Part shown: positions 10,165 through 19,910 of the stretch, piece after piece | Numbering within the stretch: position 1 is the first letter of the stretch | How the letters are laid out: each line of letters starts with the position of its first letter | Origin: Leishmania martiniquensis | Taxonomy: Eukaryota > Euglenozoa > Kinetoplastea > Trypanosomatida > Trypanosomatidae | DNA: 64,000 bases | Direction of reading: 5' to 3' | Assembly: GCF_017916325.1 (NCBI RefSeq) | Contig: NC_090149.1 | Location: forward strand, 202,501 to 266,500 | Notes under the pieces: generated by a model | Database searches by the model: none | Told to the model about the DNA's origin: nothing | The model's input: the letters and a program-made list of their open reading frames with translations, nothing else | Translations under genes and position numbers: made by a program

Positions 10165-10750
10165 TCTGAATTTTGGCCCGAATGGTGATTGCTGCGGTAA
10201 GGGGTGAGCGTCCGTACCGCCTGTGTGTGACTCGACAGCGAGAAGGTCGAGCTCAGCGGCACTGACTGGTGATGCTTGTCTGGCAAACGCACACATACAC
10301 ACATATATATATGTAAACATTAGAGAGAGATGCACAGCGTGCTGAGTCTAGCAGTCAGCCTCGATGACACCCACATAAGTTTGCCATACGAACGCTTCAG
10401 TGCCAGTCGAGAGGACTGTTCCGTCACGGCGTGGCGAAGCATGCGCCGTGAGCCGCCAGCGCTTGCTGGTCTTCACGAGCGGTAGAGGGGCTCGCCTCCA
10501 GCGAAGGCAAGCGCGAGAATCACCCTTTTTTTGAGGGCGCACTTTGTGCGTCGCGTTGCTGAGGTTTAGTCACGGAAGGCGATGAGCCGCGTTTGTCAGA
10601 CGGAAAAGGATCGACTTCGATGCGCACCTTCGCAGTATTGCCGCGGTCTACGAGCGCTTTCCATGGCCGCACCCGAAATGATTCCTGCGCAGCGACTAAG
10701 AGTTCACGCGTAGCGAAAGAGGCGCAGCCGAACACGCACCGGTACATCGG
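10165..10750. other. Intergenic spacer with (CA)/(TA) tract
   Basis: A 586-bp spacer. A short (CA)n-(TA)n tract lies at about 10291-10312, some 140 bp upstream of the preferred SpoU start. A 75-codon minus-strand frame (10520-10747) begins only 3 bp past the stop of the next gene. This is too close for a separately trans-spliced gene, so it is not annotated. Confidence 0.5.
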
Positions 10751-12184
10751 CTACAGCTTACGCCCCTCCACGTAGGGCTTCGGAATGGGCATATTATGCA
10801 TGGAGCCTCGGCCAAGGTGCTTCTGCGTCCCCGCCCGGACACGTCGTCGTGCGGGGCGCAATTTCTTGGTCTTACGAACCCCACTACTTGACGTGGTCTG
10901 GCGCCGCTGCCGTCGACGGCGGGTGATCGACATCGCAGCACGTTCAGCATCGCTGTCGCCGCGTACTGCGTCCTCCTCCTCCTCCTCCGCTTCTCTGCCA
11001 GCTTTGTCTTCCTCGTCCTCGTCCTCACCCTCATCGCTGTCTTCCTCGCCGTCCAGGAAGGCGCCGAGCAACACCTTTTCGTTTTTCGTGACGAGCCGCC
11101 TCTGATGCGACTTGACGATGTCTAAGAGGAGGTCCGGGGCGAATAGGTACCGATCGAGCTCCAACGTGCGCAGCGCCTCGTCCTGCTCCCGCTCCACCGT
11201 CTCCTCCACCGGTGTGTATGTGATGCGCGCCCTCCCGTCGCTGCTTGCTGCCTCGCCCCCAGCACCTGCCCTCTCGCACGGGTGCTGCTGCTCTTGCTGA
11301 TAGCCGCTTGGCAGCTCTTCCGGCGTGGTGCGTGTGAAGTACACGCGGCTGCGGAAGTCGTCTGGGTCGAAGGTGAGCTTGTGAATGAGATAGTCGGCGA
11401 GCTGCGGAGAGGTAAGCAGTATCGTCGGACTACCGTACACAAGCCCGGTGCGGCGGCCGAAAGGAATGTGCAGCCGGCACACGAACGGCGAGGGTGTGTG
11501 GTTTGAAAAGCTACTGTTTCCGTCGCCTGTGCAGCCCTCTTCGTCGCCGTCGTCGTCGTCCGCCGCCGCCGCCGCGTCCCCCTCTTGAGAAGAAGCGGGG
11601 TGGGGCGTGCTGGAGGCTACCGGTGTAGCGACGCCTGCGTGCTCGGCGACTTGATGGATCAGCTCCACGATGTCCTCATGCAGCCAGTTGCGAGGCAAGT
11701 TGTGCATTGACACCCAAACGTACGACACCGGTGGCGCCGGTGAGGAGGCAGCCGTGCCGTTAGCGTCTGATGCTTGATCACCTTCACGAGGCGAGGTCGT
11801 GGTCGTGCAGGTGGATTTGGCAGCAGCGTGCTCGTGCGGGATGCTCGCCAAAGTTGCCTCGCGACACTGTTCATGCGCATCGGGCATGACTGACCAAATG
11901 AGATCCATGGCATCGTCGCTTGTGGCGTCAGAGGTCGCACTGGCGCCCATGTCCGTGCTGCCGTGTCTGCGTACATCGTCGATGGTGCTTTGTTTCTTGT
12001 GTACCGTGCTATAAAAACGCTGAGTACAGCACACTGAAGGCGCTGCCCAAGGTTTGTATGAGACGCTGACGACAGCCGCCGCTCCTGGCGAGCCCGTGGA
12101 ACGGCTACTTGATGCGCGCGGCGTTGCTGCTGCACTTACCGAACATGGACGCCACGCGCAACGCGGGAGCCGCAGCCCACGCAT
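10751..12184 (-). CDS. Hypothetical protein, probable mitochondrial, RRM-like segment
   Basis: A 477-residue protein. The first 60 residues are rich in Arg, Ser and Ala with no acidic residue (MRGLRLPRCAWRPCS...), a typical mitochondrial presequence. A central block about residues 150-270 has YVWVSMHNLPRNW, then a helix HEDIVELIHQVAEH, then a long acidic low-complexity insert, then FVCRLHIPFGRRTG and FRSRVYFTRT. This order of strand, helix and basic-aromatic strand is reminiscent of an RNA-recognition fold with a loop insertion. The C-terminal quarter has a strongly acidic tract (about 372-412) followed by a basic tail (TRRRRQRRQ, then RKTKKLRPARRR). I do not recognise a named family. A role in mitochondrial RNA or ribosome biology is inference from the presequence, RRM-like strands and basic tail. 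Confidence 0.72.
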   Translation of the reverse strand: MRGLRLPRCAWRPCSVSAAATPRASSSRSTGSPGAAAVVSVSYKPWAAPSVCCTQRFYSTVHKKQSTIDDVRRHGSTDMGASATSDATSDDAMDLIWSVMPDAHEQCREATLASIPHEHAAAKSTCTTTTSPREGDQASDANGTAASSPAPPVSYVWVSMHNLPRNWLHEDIVELIHQVAEHAGVATPVASSTPHPASSQEGDAAAAADDDDGDEEGCTGDGNSSFSNHTPSPFVCRLHIPFGRRTGLVYGSPTILLTSPQLADYLIHKLTFDPDDFRSRVYFTRTTPEELPSGYQQEQQHPCERAGAGGEAASSDGRARITYTPVEETVEREQDEALRTLELDRYLFAPDLLLDIVKSHQRRLVTKNEKVLLGAFLDGEEDSDEGEDEDEEDKAGREAEEEEEDAVRGDSDAERAAMSITRRRRQRRQTTSSSGVRKTKKLRPARRRVRAGTQKHLGRGSMHNMPIPKPYVEGRKL

Positions 12185-12844
12185 GTGCTTTACTCCTTCT
12201 TTTTGGTTTCGTCCACTGCGACAAACGCCGCTTCCAGCGAGGGCAGCATGCCGTGCGCAATGTGTTCCAGTGGCACGTGTGAGGCCGCCAGTGCACAGAG
12301 GCAGAGAGAGAGACAGACAGAAATGCAGGCGGAGAGGAGGGCGGCAGAGTGAATCAAACGCGCCTTTCAGTCACAGAGGGCTCCCCCCGGGCGATAGGGG
12401 GGTGGGAAGAGGAATAAAAGAGGAGTGTGTGTGTGGGGGGGGCGGGCGGGGCGTCTGTCAGCTCAAAGCCCTGCAGTGGCCAAACTAATCGCCCGCTGGA
12501 TAGCCGCCCACCAGCCGACCCCCTCCCCCCGCGCGCACCAGCACGAACTCTGTTTGCGCATGCTGATTCGCGAGAGAGGGAGGGAGAGAGGGAAGGGGGT
12601 GAGAAAGTGCACTTGGGTCGGCTTCATATACAGTGCATGGGTGTCATGGAATACAAGAGGGAGGGAGAGGCGAAGGAGGGAAGGCCTGCGTGGAAGACGC
12701 GCAACGAAATGCAAAGCGGCAGCCAGCGCTGATTCAGACGCTTCGACTGCCCCCCTCCTCCCCCCGCCCCGCGCGCAGGGCACACGACTGAGCGTCCCCA
12801 TTTCCACCGCCATCCGTCGCTCACAGCTCGGCTATATTTCCGCA
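12185..12844. other. Intergenic spacer, no gene seen
   Basis: A 660-bp spacer. Purine-rich plus-strand tracts at 12299-12420 and 12569-12605 would be polypyrimidine in the transcript and could serve trans-splicing of the downstream (lower-coordinate) gene. No coding signal. Confidence 0.5.
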
Positions 12845-14404
12845 TCAGTCGCGGCCCGCCGTGCGGCGGACTGAGTCCGTTGCGCGGCGCAGCTGCAGTT
12901 CCATCTGGCGGTCGAACAGCAGCGCTTGACGAATTTTTGGGGCGATCGAGAGAAACGTGTTCTCAGGCGTCAGGCGGTTGCCCTCGTCTAGGTCACAGAG
13001 GACGTCCTCCTCTGGCGGCAGAGGTGTTGCCCCTGCACATCTGTATGCGGTGAAAGCAGATGCGCGCGCGCTGGGCGAAGACGGGTTGGCACGTGCAACA
13101 CCCACGACACCACCGGGGCTTTTCGACCGCGCACGGGGCACGGCAGCCACTTCCGTCAGCCGTCGCCGCGGATGCGCACCGAGCTCGAAGGGCACTGGCA
13201 CAGTGAGATCGCGCCGGAAGGTTGCCGGATCGTAATAGTGAAGTCGCTTCGCTTCCTCGGCCTCTCGGTGCGCGTCTCGCTGGCCCTGCGCCCGCCGAAG
13301 GCGCTCCACAAAGGCGTCTGCGCCGGTGATGGGCTGCCGTGGCGGCTGCAGTGATGGGATGTAGTCGCACATATGCGATGTGCCTCGCGAAGACGACGAG
13401 GACATGCAGATTGTGTTCGCGGGCGAAACTGGGCGGCAGCCGGATCCGTCACGAGCTTTCGACGGGGCAGAGGGGCAACGCAACGCTTCCTCTACGTTGT
13501 GGCGATGCCGATGGGGAGGGCGACCGTCCCTATCGACAGCCAAACTGCTCCCCACTTCCACTCCGAAGTGATTGATGCTAGGCTCGAAGGTGCAGTCCTG
13601 TTGCTCCCGTTCAAGAGCTTCGTAGACGGCCTGCACACGCTTCGCCTCCTTGCACTCATGCCAGAGGGTGAGCCGGCGGACAACTGCCTGCCTGCAGGCA
13701 TTCGGTGAGGTGTCTCGGGCGCCGAGCATGCGGGACGGGCTGCAACTTCCTCCCTGCACACGGGTGGCGCCCCCCAGCCGGCGTGTGCTGCCGGGCGTGC
13801 AGCTTCCGACGAGCAGTGGCGGAGCGTAGGAGTGGTTCATAGACGAGGTCGACAAGGTAGGGGGCGGGGATCGCACTGCCGGTCGTTGAAGTGGCATGGA
13901 GGGCGGCGCGGCCGCTGAAGGCGGTGCGCGCTGAGGCTCCCGGGTGTCCCTCGTCACCCTCGAGGCTGCGGGGAGCCCGCGCGTGCCTTTGCCAGCAAGA
14001 ATGCGCTCGACTAAGGCGCACACATCTTCTCTCTCTTCTTCATCAGCGTCCGTCCGCGTTGGCGTTGTATTGCTCGTGGACAGCGACGTGTGTGGGGACG
14101 CTGGTGCGGCTGTCACGACCGTTTCCGCAGTTCTGCCGCTGCCGCCATGAGGAACAGCATTTGTGGCTGCCCCCACGCTGGCGTTGTGGCTGCCGCTGCT
14201 GGTGTGCTCCCTGCGCCACGTCGAGGCGTTTCTGTTGATGCCCAGGCCGCACGACCGGTAGGATGCGGACGCAGGGCTAGACGACTGCTGTTGCTGTGAG
14301 GATGACCGCCGCTGGGACAGTTGGCAAGTGATAGTGGGGCGATCGCGCGACTCCAAAATGGAGTCGACGAGTGCATCGAGCTCTTCATCACTGTTCGCCG
14401 TCAT
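12845..14404 (-). CDS. Hypothetical protein, probable cytoskeletal/flagellar
   Basis: A 519-residue, mostly disordered Ser/Arg/Pro-rich protein. A short element occurs twice, at residues 9-22 (LDALVDSILESRDR) and 128-142 (VCALVERILAGKGTR), spaced by low-complexity sequence. A helical segment (about 240-270, VQAVYEALEREQQD) leads into CTFEPSIN (271-278), a 'C/F-T-F-x-P-x-I-N' element common in trypanosomatid and ciliary cytoskeletal proteins. A second helical segment (364-390, AFVERLRRAQGQRDAHREAE) precedes TVPVPFEL (401-408), resembling the 'TVPxPF' element of microtubule-associated proteins. The C-terminus LTPENTFLSIAPKIRQALLF is well ordered in appearance. There is no enzyme signature. The cytoskeletal assignment rests on these short motifs and the general composition, so it is tentative. 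Confidence 0.66.
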   Translation of the reverse strand: MTANSDEELDALVDSILESRDRPTITCQLSQRRSSSQQQQSSSPASASYRSCGLGINRNASTWRREHTSSGSHNASVGAATNAVPHGGSGRTAETVVTAAPASPHTSLSTSNTTPTRTDADEEEREDVCALVERILAGKGTRGLPAASRVTRDTREPQRAPPSAAAPPSMPLQRPAVRSPPPTLSTSSMNHSYAPPLLVGSCTPGSTRRLGGATRVQGGSCSPSRMLGARDTSPNACRQAVVRRLTLWHECKEAKRVQAVYEALEREQQDCTFEPSINHFGVEVGSSLAVDRDGRPPHRHRHNVEEALRCPSAPSKARDGSGCRPVSPANTICMSSSSSRGTSHMCDYIPSLQPPRQPITGADAFVERLRRAQGQRDAHREAEEAKRLHYYDPATFRRDLTVPVPFELGAHPRRRLTEVAAVPRARSKSPGGVVGVARANPSSPSARASAFTAYRCAGATPLPPEEDVLCDLDEGNRLTPENTFLSIAPKIRQALLFDRQMELQLRRATDSVRRTAGRD

Positions 14405-15669
14405 TGGGTGGCGGACGGTCGGTGGAACAAGGGAGGCAACAAGCGCTTGTGGGGACTAAATGATAGGGGCGATAGGGGGGAGGGACACACGTACCAACAG
14501 ACGAGAAAGGCAAGGAATACAGGTGTCCGCGGTCGGCTGTCGGACGAGAGCAGCAGAGAATCGGGGGAATACATGCAGGCAGAGACAGAGATATGGAGCC
14601 GGACTCCCCCCGTGTGCAGGCTCTCTCTCTCTTCCCCCCCTCCCCCCTCCCTACTCGGATGGATGCCAGTCCGCAAGGATGGACGTCGTAGACTGTGTCT
14701 AGGCGGCGCTGCAGGACAGAATTGATAAGGAGCGGCAGCGAGGACGGAGGGTGACTGTTTGGGATATGCCCATGAAGCGCGAGGGTTACAGAAACAGCAG
14801 AAAAGGGGGGGAAGAGGGGAACGCGTGTGTGGAGTGGGCCGGGCAGACCACTCGTGTGACAGAAGGGTCGTGCGATTCACTGCGAAGAGGAATATATATG
14901 TATATGTATATATACATATCTGCTTGAGACAGTCAAAGAGAGAGGCGAGCATGTCCTCCAGGGGTAGATCATGCATCCAACCCCGCCGCTTCTTTTCGCC
15001 CTCAGTGGCGTGAGGAGAAGCCGGCACAGCCACAGCCCGCGCGCCGACATGGGCGCCCCGCCCTCATGTGTATCAGCACTCACGCAGCTGTGTGCAGGTG
15101 CCCCATTTTTTCGTGCTCCCTCAAGCGGGGGAAAGCGAGAGCCTGCGCTGCGTCCTATTGCCATGAGGGGGGGTGCGTGGGGTGCTCTCACCAACATCGG
15201 CGGAGAAACAGCACCGAGGAGCGCATGCTCGTGAAGGCGTATACCTCCATGCAAGGGCCATGGGAAACGTATTCGCACTCCAACACACACTGCATCAGCC
15301 GCCACCACTGCAAGAGATAAGAAAAATAAGAAGAGAGCAGGAGGATGCGCACATATGCACAAAAACACATGAGGAGGGAGGGAAGAGCCGACAGAACGGC
15401 GCCCTCAGTGCGGTCGGCTCCACAGAAGCCCTGGCAGACGGAAGGCGGCGTGCGTATGTGTGCGTAGAGAAAGGGGAGGGGGGGGGTAGTGGCGAGGAAA
15501 TGGAGCGGTAAAGTCAGGCACGCGAAGGAGGGCACCAAGAAATTATTTTGCCGCAGCTTCTACAGCCCCCCTTCCTCCCTCCTTCTCCCCACCCATGGGG
15601 GAGCGAGCGCGAGGGGTACGCTGAAAAGCGAAGGCGACGGCTTCCCAGGCGCCTTTTCCTCGTCTTCTC
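14405..15669. other. Intergenic spacer with TA tract, no gene seen
   Basis: A 1.27-kb spacer. An interrupted (TA)n tract lies at 14892-14918. There is a C/T-rich block at 14621-14656 and a G-run near 15476-15486. The open frames across it are repeat-derived and unsupported. Confidence 0.5.
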
Positions 15670-16326
15670 TTACAAAATGCGGGTCGCGATCATGACCGTT
15701 GGCGCCAGGCGACTCGGCGCTGCCCTGTGCGTCTCCCGGCCTGCAGCTGCTACATACATTTCTTCCCCAGAGGCCACGGGATTAACGCGCTCGCTGCGCG
15801 TTCCAGCCTCCTCGCACGCGTCATTGGCCTCACAATCCACGACGGTCTCCTCCCTGCCCCCCTGCACTACTGACGCCGCCTCGTCTCTGCCCGAGAGGCG
15901 GCCCTGCAAGGATGAAGCCGAGGGCAGATGACCATTATCCTTTGGGGGCGCTGATAGCCTCTGCGGCCCGGCGGGGCAAGCGGCGGTCACGTTGGCCTCG
16001 CCGTTGGACGGCGACTGCGGAGGGAGCGTGGGGTGTGAAACATACATGACCGTTTCCGCTTCCTCAGGCCCACCGCCAAGGCTGGTGCAGCTCGGCAGCG
16101 GTGGCAGCAGCTCCTCGGGGATGTCGGTGATGGTGCCGCAGCAAGGGCAAAGGAGTGTTAGCGTGTTGATGGGCGCGTGGAGCATCTGCCCACACGTGCC
16201 GCAGCTGATCTGCAGATTTTGGGCCGAATTCACTGTATTACATAATCGGCAGCGGCAGGTAATAGCACCGAGGGGGTAGGTGATGATGCGATGGCAACCG
16301 TAGCAGACAACCTGGCCAAATAACAT
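15670..16326 (-). CDS. LSD1-type zinc finger protein
   Basis: A 218-residue protein started at the ATG at 16326 (MLFGQVVCYGC); the frame runs further upstream but only through leader and repeat sequence. Two LSD1-type C2C2 fingers stand at the N-terminus. The first uses C8, C11, C26 and C29 and contains the diagnostic 'YPLGA' core. The second uses C42, C45, C60 and C63 with 'HAPINT' in the same place. In plants, fingers of this family occur in LSD1/LOL regulators of cell death and in some metacaspases. In trypanosomatids the role is unknown. The remaining 140 residues are Pro/Ser/Glu-rich, acidic and probably disordered. There is no protease domain, so this is not a metacaspase. It is the last single-copy gene before the elongase array. 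Confidence 0.83.
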   Translation of the reverse strand: MLFGQVVCYGCHRIITYPLGAITCRCRLCNTVNSAQNLQISCGTCGQMLHAPINTLTLLCPCCGTITDIPEELLPPLPSCTSLGGGPEEAETVMYVSHPTLPPQSPSNGEANVTAACPAGPQRLSAPPKDNGHLPSASSLQGRLSGRDEAASVVQGGREETVVDCEANDACEEAGTRSERVNPVASGEEMYVAAAGRETHRAAPSRLAPTVMIATRIL

Positions 16327-16406
16327 GCCTGTCGGAGACGTCTTTGGCTCGCAACTGATGTTAAGCGGTGGTGTTGGCGACGCGCGACAACGCGTGAACA
16401 AGGGTG

Positions 16407-16450
16407 CTACACGGGATGGGCAGCGGGCGAGCAGAGGGAGAGAGAGTTGG
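16407..16450 (-). promoter_or_regulatory. Candidate trans-splice acceptor of the LSD1-type gene
   Basis: On the transcribed (minus) strand a pyrimidine-rich run (about 16450 down to 16411) ends in GTGTAG, with the AG at 16408-16407. This lies about 80 nt upstream of the ATG at 16326. The arrangement fits a spliced-leader addition site. A (TA)n tract (16464-16486) lies just upstream of it. The functional claim is inference. Confidence 0.4.
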
Positions 16451-16463
16451 TGCCGCGCTTTCG

Positions 16464-16486
16464 ATATATGTATATATATATATAAA
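16464..16486. repeat. (TA)n tract
   Basis: An interrupted run of alternating T and A lying immediately upstream of the candidate splice acceptor of the LSD1-type gene. Similar tracts lie upstream of the SpoU gene and E2. Confidence 0.8.
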
Positions 16487-18989
16487 TAAGAGCTGATGCG
16501 CGCGTTTGTTCGGTATGCTCGCGGCAGAGAGCGAGTGTGTGTGGGTGGCAGCAGTGAGCGGCAAGAGAGGAGAAGGGCAGAAAACAGCAGAGATGCATCA
16601 TGCGCATGCACTGCGTCACAGACTACCGAGCACACACAAGCAAAAGCTGGCGTGAGGGGGAGGGGGGCACTCATGTCTGGAGGGGTGGAGATGAAGGGGT
16701 GCGGGCAGTGGTGGTGGTGGTGGCGGCGGGAGAGAGTAAAGGGAGAAGGCATCGCCTACGGATACAGTCGCTGCAACACACTAGCTGAACAACGCTGAGT
16801 GAAGCGATTTGAACTCGCCCCCCCTCCCCCTCTCTCTCTCCTCTCCGCCCCTCTCGCGCAGCTATCACACATGCAGAGGAGGGCCTTTATTTGTGTCTCT
16901 CACCAACCACAGCTCCTCCGCATGCACAGACATGAGGTACACCGCTTCCAGTCCCTTCGCTTCACCTTGCCTACCAGTCCTGCAATCAACGTTCCGAAGC
17001 GGGCACCGAAAAAAAGGGATTCTTCGTTGGCTATCCGCGTAATGAATTTTCGCCGATACCCTCTTCCCCCCCTTCCATTGCCTAACGCTACAAGAGGCCG
17101 TCTACGCAGCTGTCAAGGGTGACATCGGGGTGCTGGCGAAGGAGTAAGGCAGAGAAATCGTTGCGTGCCTTCATGTTCACTGAGAGCCACTAACGGATGG
17201 GGCTGTGGATGAGAAAAGGGAGACCACGAGATGCAGCCTCCCCTCTTCCGTTTCATTTTTTCTTTGTTTCTTCCGCTGCAGTGGGCATCAGCAGCTACGC
17301 GCTCAGCCTCATTTTGATATCGACTCTAGAGCGAGCGGCTCCCGCATCAGCACACACGACTGCGCTGATGCGTGGTGCATCGCTCCGGCGCGCGCCCCCT
17401 TCCTTCTTCATGCTCTTTTTTTCCCATGCCCTCCAGCGGACACGCAACTTCCTCCTCTTCCTCTCTCCAGCAAGTGAAAAATGCTTTCCCTTTTTTGTCT
17501 TCGCCCGCCTCGACCTTGGCGAGGCTGTCCACGTGACCTGCTTTGTAAAACAGCAACCAACAACCAACAACAGAAGGCCATTCGCCCAGTCCGGGCGAGG
17601 AAGCCGCTGCGCTGAACGAAAAGAGGCCCGAAATGGGAAATGCCATGGCGTAGCTACGAGCGCGTGGTGGAGAGGCGCAGGAGCCTGCGGCGCACTTTCA
17701 CAGCACTCACAGGTGGTGCACACACACACACACGCGCGCGCGCAGAGAAAGAGAGGCAGAGGCCAGGCGAAGAGCAGCAGCGAAAGAGGGAGGAGGAGGA
17801 GGCACTATCCTGTACACATTGCCATCAACATCGCATGCTGTCTCCGAGAAGAGGAGGGGATGAGAGCGGAATGCCTCCTCACGAGAGGGAAGAGAGAGAG
17901 GGAGAGGGAGAGAGAAGGTGCGGCAGAAATAGCGTCTTTCAGTACGGAACAGAGTCACAGGCCTAGTTACCCAGCGCACTCGAGCGGAGTCGCACATATC
18001 ATCGACACACACACACACACACGCACACAAGGACGAGAAGAGGGCTGAAGAGAAGGGGTGAGGGGAAGGGGGGTAACACGAATGCACATGGAGGGGTTCC
18101 TCACCGTCGAGCACGAGAGCAGCGCACGAAAGGGGCGTTGCTGAGAGGAGATGAATAATCTAAAATAGAAGCGAAAAAAAGACCCAAGAGTTGAGAAGAG
18201 GAGGTCTCTGTGTGCGTGTGCCTGTGGACCAGCGTCACCCAAACAAGTGTCCTCTCCTCCTCTGCCGCTTTCACCATTTTGTCCCCCCACTCCACTCCAC
18301 CCCAACTCACCCCTCTCATCGAACAGGGCTACAGAGAGAGAGGGGCGAGGGGGCTGCGTGTGCGCATCTTTGTACCGAAGCGCTTTCTTCATCAACTGCC
18401 ACCTAAAGAGGCGGTTAGCCTCCACTTTTTGTTGCCCACATCCTTACACAGAAGAGAGGGATGGGAGGGGGAGGGAGGCGCTCAGACAGGGCCCGTGAGC
18501 TCCGTGCAGCAGAGCAACGGTGAGCAAAAAAAACAAAAAGGAGGTGCGAAGGAGAGACCAGCGCTCAGTGTGAGTGCGTGCGTGTGCGTGAGTGTGAGTC
18601 ACAGTATTTGCTTTCGATGCATCTCCGGTGGCTCACAGTTTTAGCGTCATGCGCACACATCAACATAAACACGTATACGCAGGCGCGGGTCCACCATAAA
18701 TGCCGCCGACGCCCAAATCAACCATAAACTCTTTCTACTGACACACCCCATCGCCTACCCATTCCTCTACACACACACACAGACACACAACCATACATAA
18801 ACGTACGTACGCACCCGTGAGGCTCCCGGTGGCCCAAGAGGAAAGGGAGGGCACACACAAAGAGGGGGAAAACCGGGTGCGGATGCGCACCAACGCGAAA
18901 GGAATGCGATGCAGCATCAGTGCCGATGGCACATGCCCACAGCATCAACGTATGCAGTGGAGGCGCAATGAACGCGGTCAAAAAAGGGG
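16487..18989. other. Intergenic spacer between array and upstream genes
   Basis: About 2.5 kb without a supportable gene. It holds a (CA)n run at 18005-18022, a (CA)/(CG) run at 17717-17742, purine-rich blocks at 17745-17800 and 17875-17920, and C/T-rich blocks near 16820-16860 and 18250-18320. Frames of 130-280 codons on both strands are low-complexity translations of these tracts. This region should contain the long 3' untranslated region of E1. Confidence 0.5.
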
Positions 18990-19910
18990 TTAGCGATTTT
19001 TCTTGAACTTCAACGCCACTGGGGTCTCTGCGTCCTGTCTCAGCTCGCGGAGGCGTAGAAAAACAGCGGTCACGTACATGACGAGCGCCATGCGCACGTT
19101 TGCCTGTACCGTCATGCACCCGAGCTCATTCGTGTAGTTCATGTAGCTTGCGTAGACAGAGAGCGCGCTGCAGCCGATCCATTCCGTCATATCAAGCGCC
19201 ACGAGCGCGCCCTTCCGCTTGGCGGCGACGGCAGTCTTGCCGTGGGCCTGCGCAGCATCTTGCCGCATGTAGATGAAATTGCGGGCGACAGATGTGAGCG
19301 TCGCCAAGGTGGCGATCATCGTCAGGCAGCTGGTGCCAATGCTGTAGGTGTGCCAGAAGTAGAGAGCGCTGAGCACCTGGATCCACCAGTGCGAGGGCTG
19401 CACCCGGCGAACCTGCTGTTTCTCCTGCGCAGGAGAAGCGATAATGTAGTCGCGCAGGATCAGGAAGAAGGTGTCGAGCTGCTCCACAACTTTCAACAGC
19501 ACAGCTGCGCCGAGGGCGAAGCCGACGTAGCCCTTGTAGACCCGAGCGTCATCCCAGAAGCACATGGTCTGGAAGAAAGAGTTCGCCAGGACAGAGTGCG
19601 TCATGGCGGGCACTAGCATGCACGAGACGGCTGCGCACGCGACGCCGACGAGCAGATGATAGATCGAGGCGACGGTGTAGCATGCCTTGAGCGCCGCGAC
19701 CGTCTCCTTGCTGGTGCCGTTCTGCTTCGCCGCTGCATTGGCGGTCAGCACCTGACGCTTGTTCCACCATCCGAGTATGCGGTCGCCCTTGCCCACCATG
19801 ACAAGGTAGAGTGATGCAATGTAGCCGATCACATCAATGCTCTCGAGCAAATAAGCCTGCAGCGGGTAGCCGTCGAAGTGGACGACGTAGTCGATGAAGT
19901 TCGCCATCAT
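18990..19910 (-). CDS. E1: divergent ELO-family protein lacking the catalytic histidine box
   Basis: A 306-residue protein started at the tandem Met codons at 19910/19907, because MANFIDYVVHFDGY aligns with the N-termini of the other elongases (HFNGHAVQ, HYDGYAVQ). The ELO motif K140-x2-E143-x2-D146-T147 is kept. The catalytic box is gone: SHWWIQ (173-178) aligns with SWFHHV of E2 and is followed by the same W...Y..G-T-S spacing, so both adjacent histidines are replaced by Ile-Gln. The usual N-x3-H-x2-MYxY element reads NFIYMRQ, and the T-x2-Q-x2-Q element reads MTEWIGC. It still ends in KKNR, a dilysine ER-retrieval signal. About 40 residues more than usual separate the first two membrane segments. 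With an intact 306-codon frame it is likely expressed, but probably not as an active condensing enzyme. A regulatory partner or a different chemistry is possible. Confidence 0.82.
   Translation of the reverse strand: MMANFIDYVVHFDGYPLQAYLLESIDVIGYIASLYLVMVGKGDRILGWWNKRQVLTANAAAKQNGTSKETVAALKACYTVASIYHLLVGVACAAVSCMLVPAMTHSVLANSFFQTMCFWDDARVYKGYVGFALGAAVLLKVVEQLDTFFLILRDYIIASPAQEKQQVRRVQPSHWWIQVLSALYFWHTYSIGTSCLTMIATLATLTSVARNFIYMRQDAAQAHGKTAVAAKRKGALVALDMTEWIGCSALSVYASYMNYTNELGCMTVQANVRMALVMYVTAVFLRLRELRQDAETPVALKFKKNR

Noticed and set aside
10520..10747. 75-codon frame directly after the stop of the 477-residue gene
   Set aside because: It looks fairly protein-like, but a 3-bp gap leaves no room for polyadenylation and trans-splicing between genes. 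A frameshifted continuation was considered, but the upstream gene ends in a normal stop.
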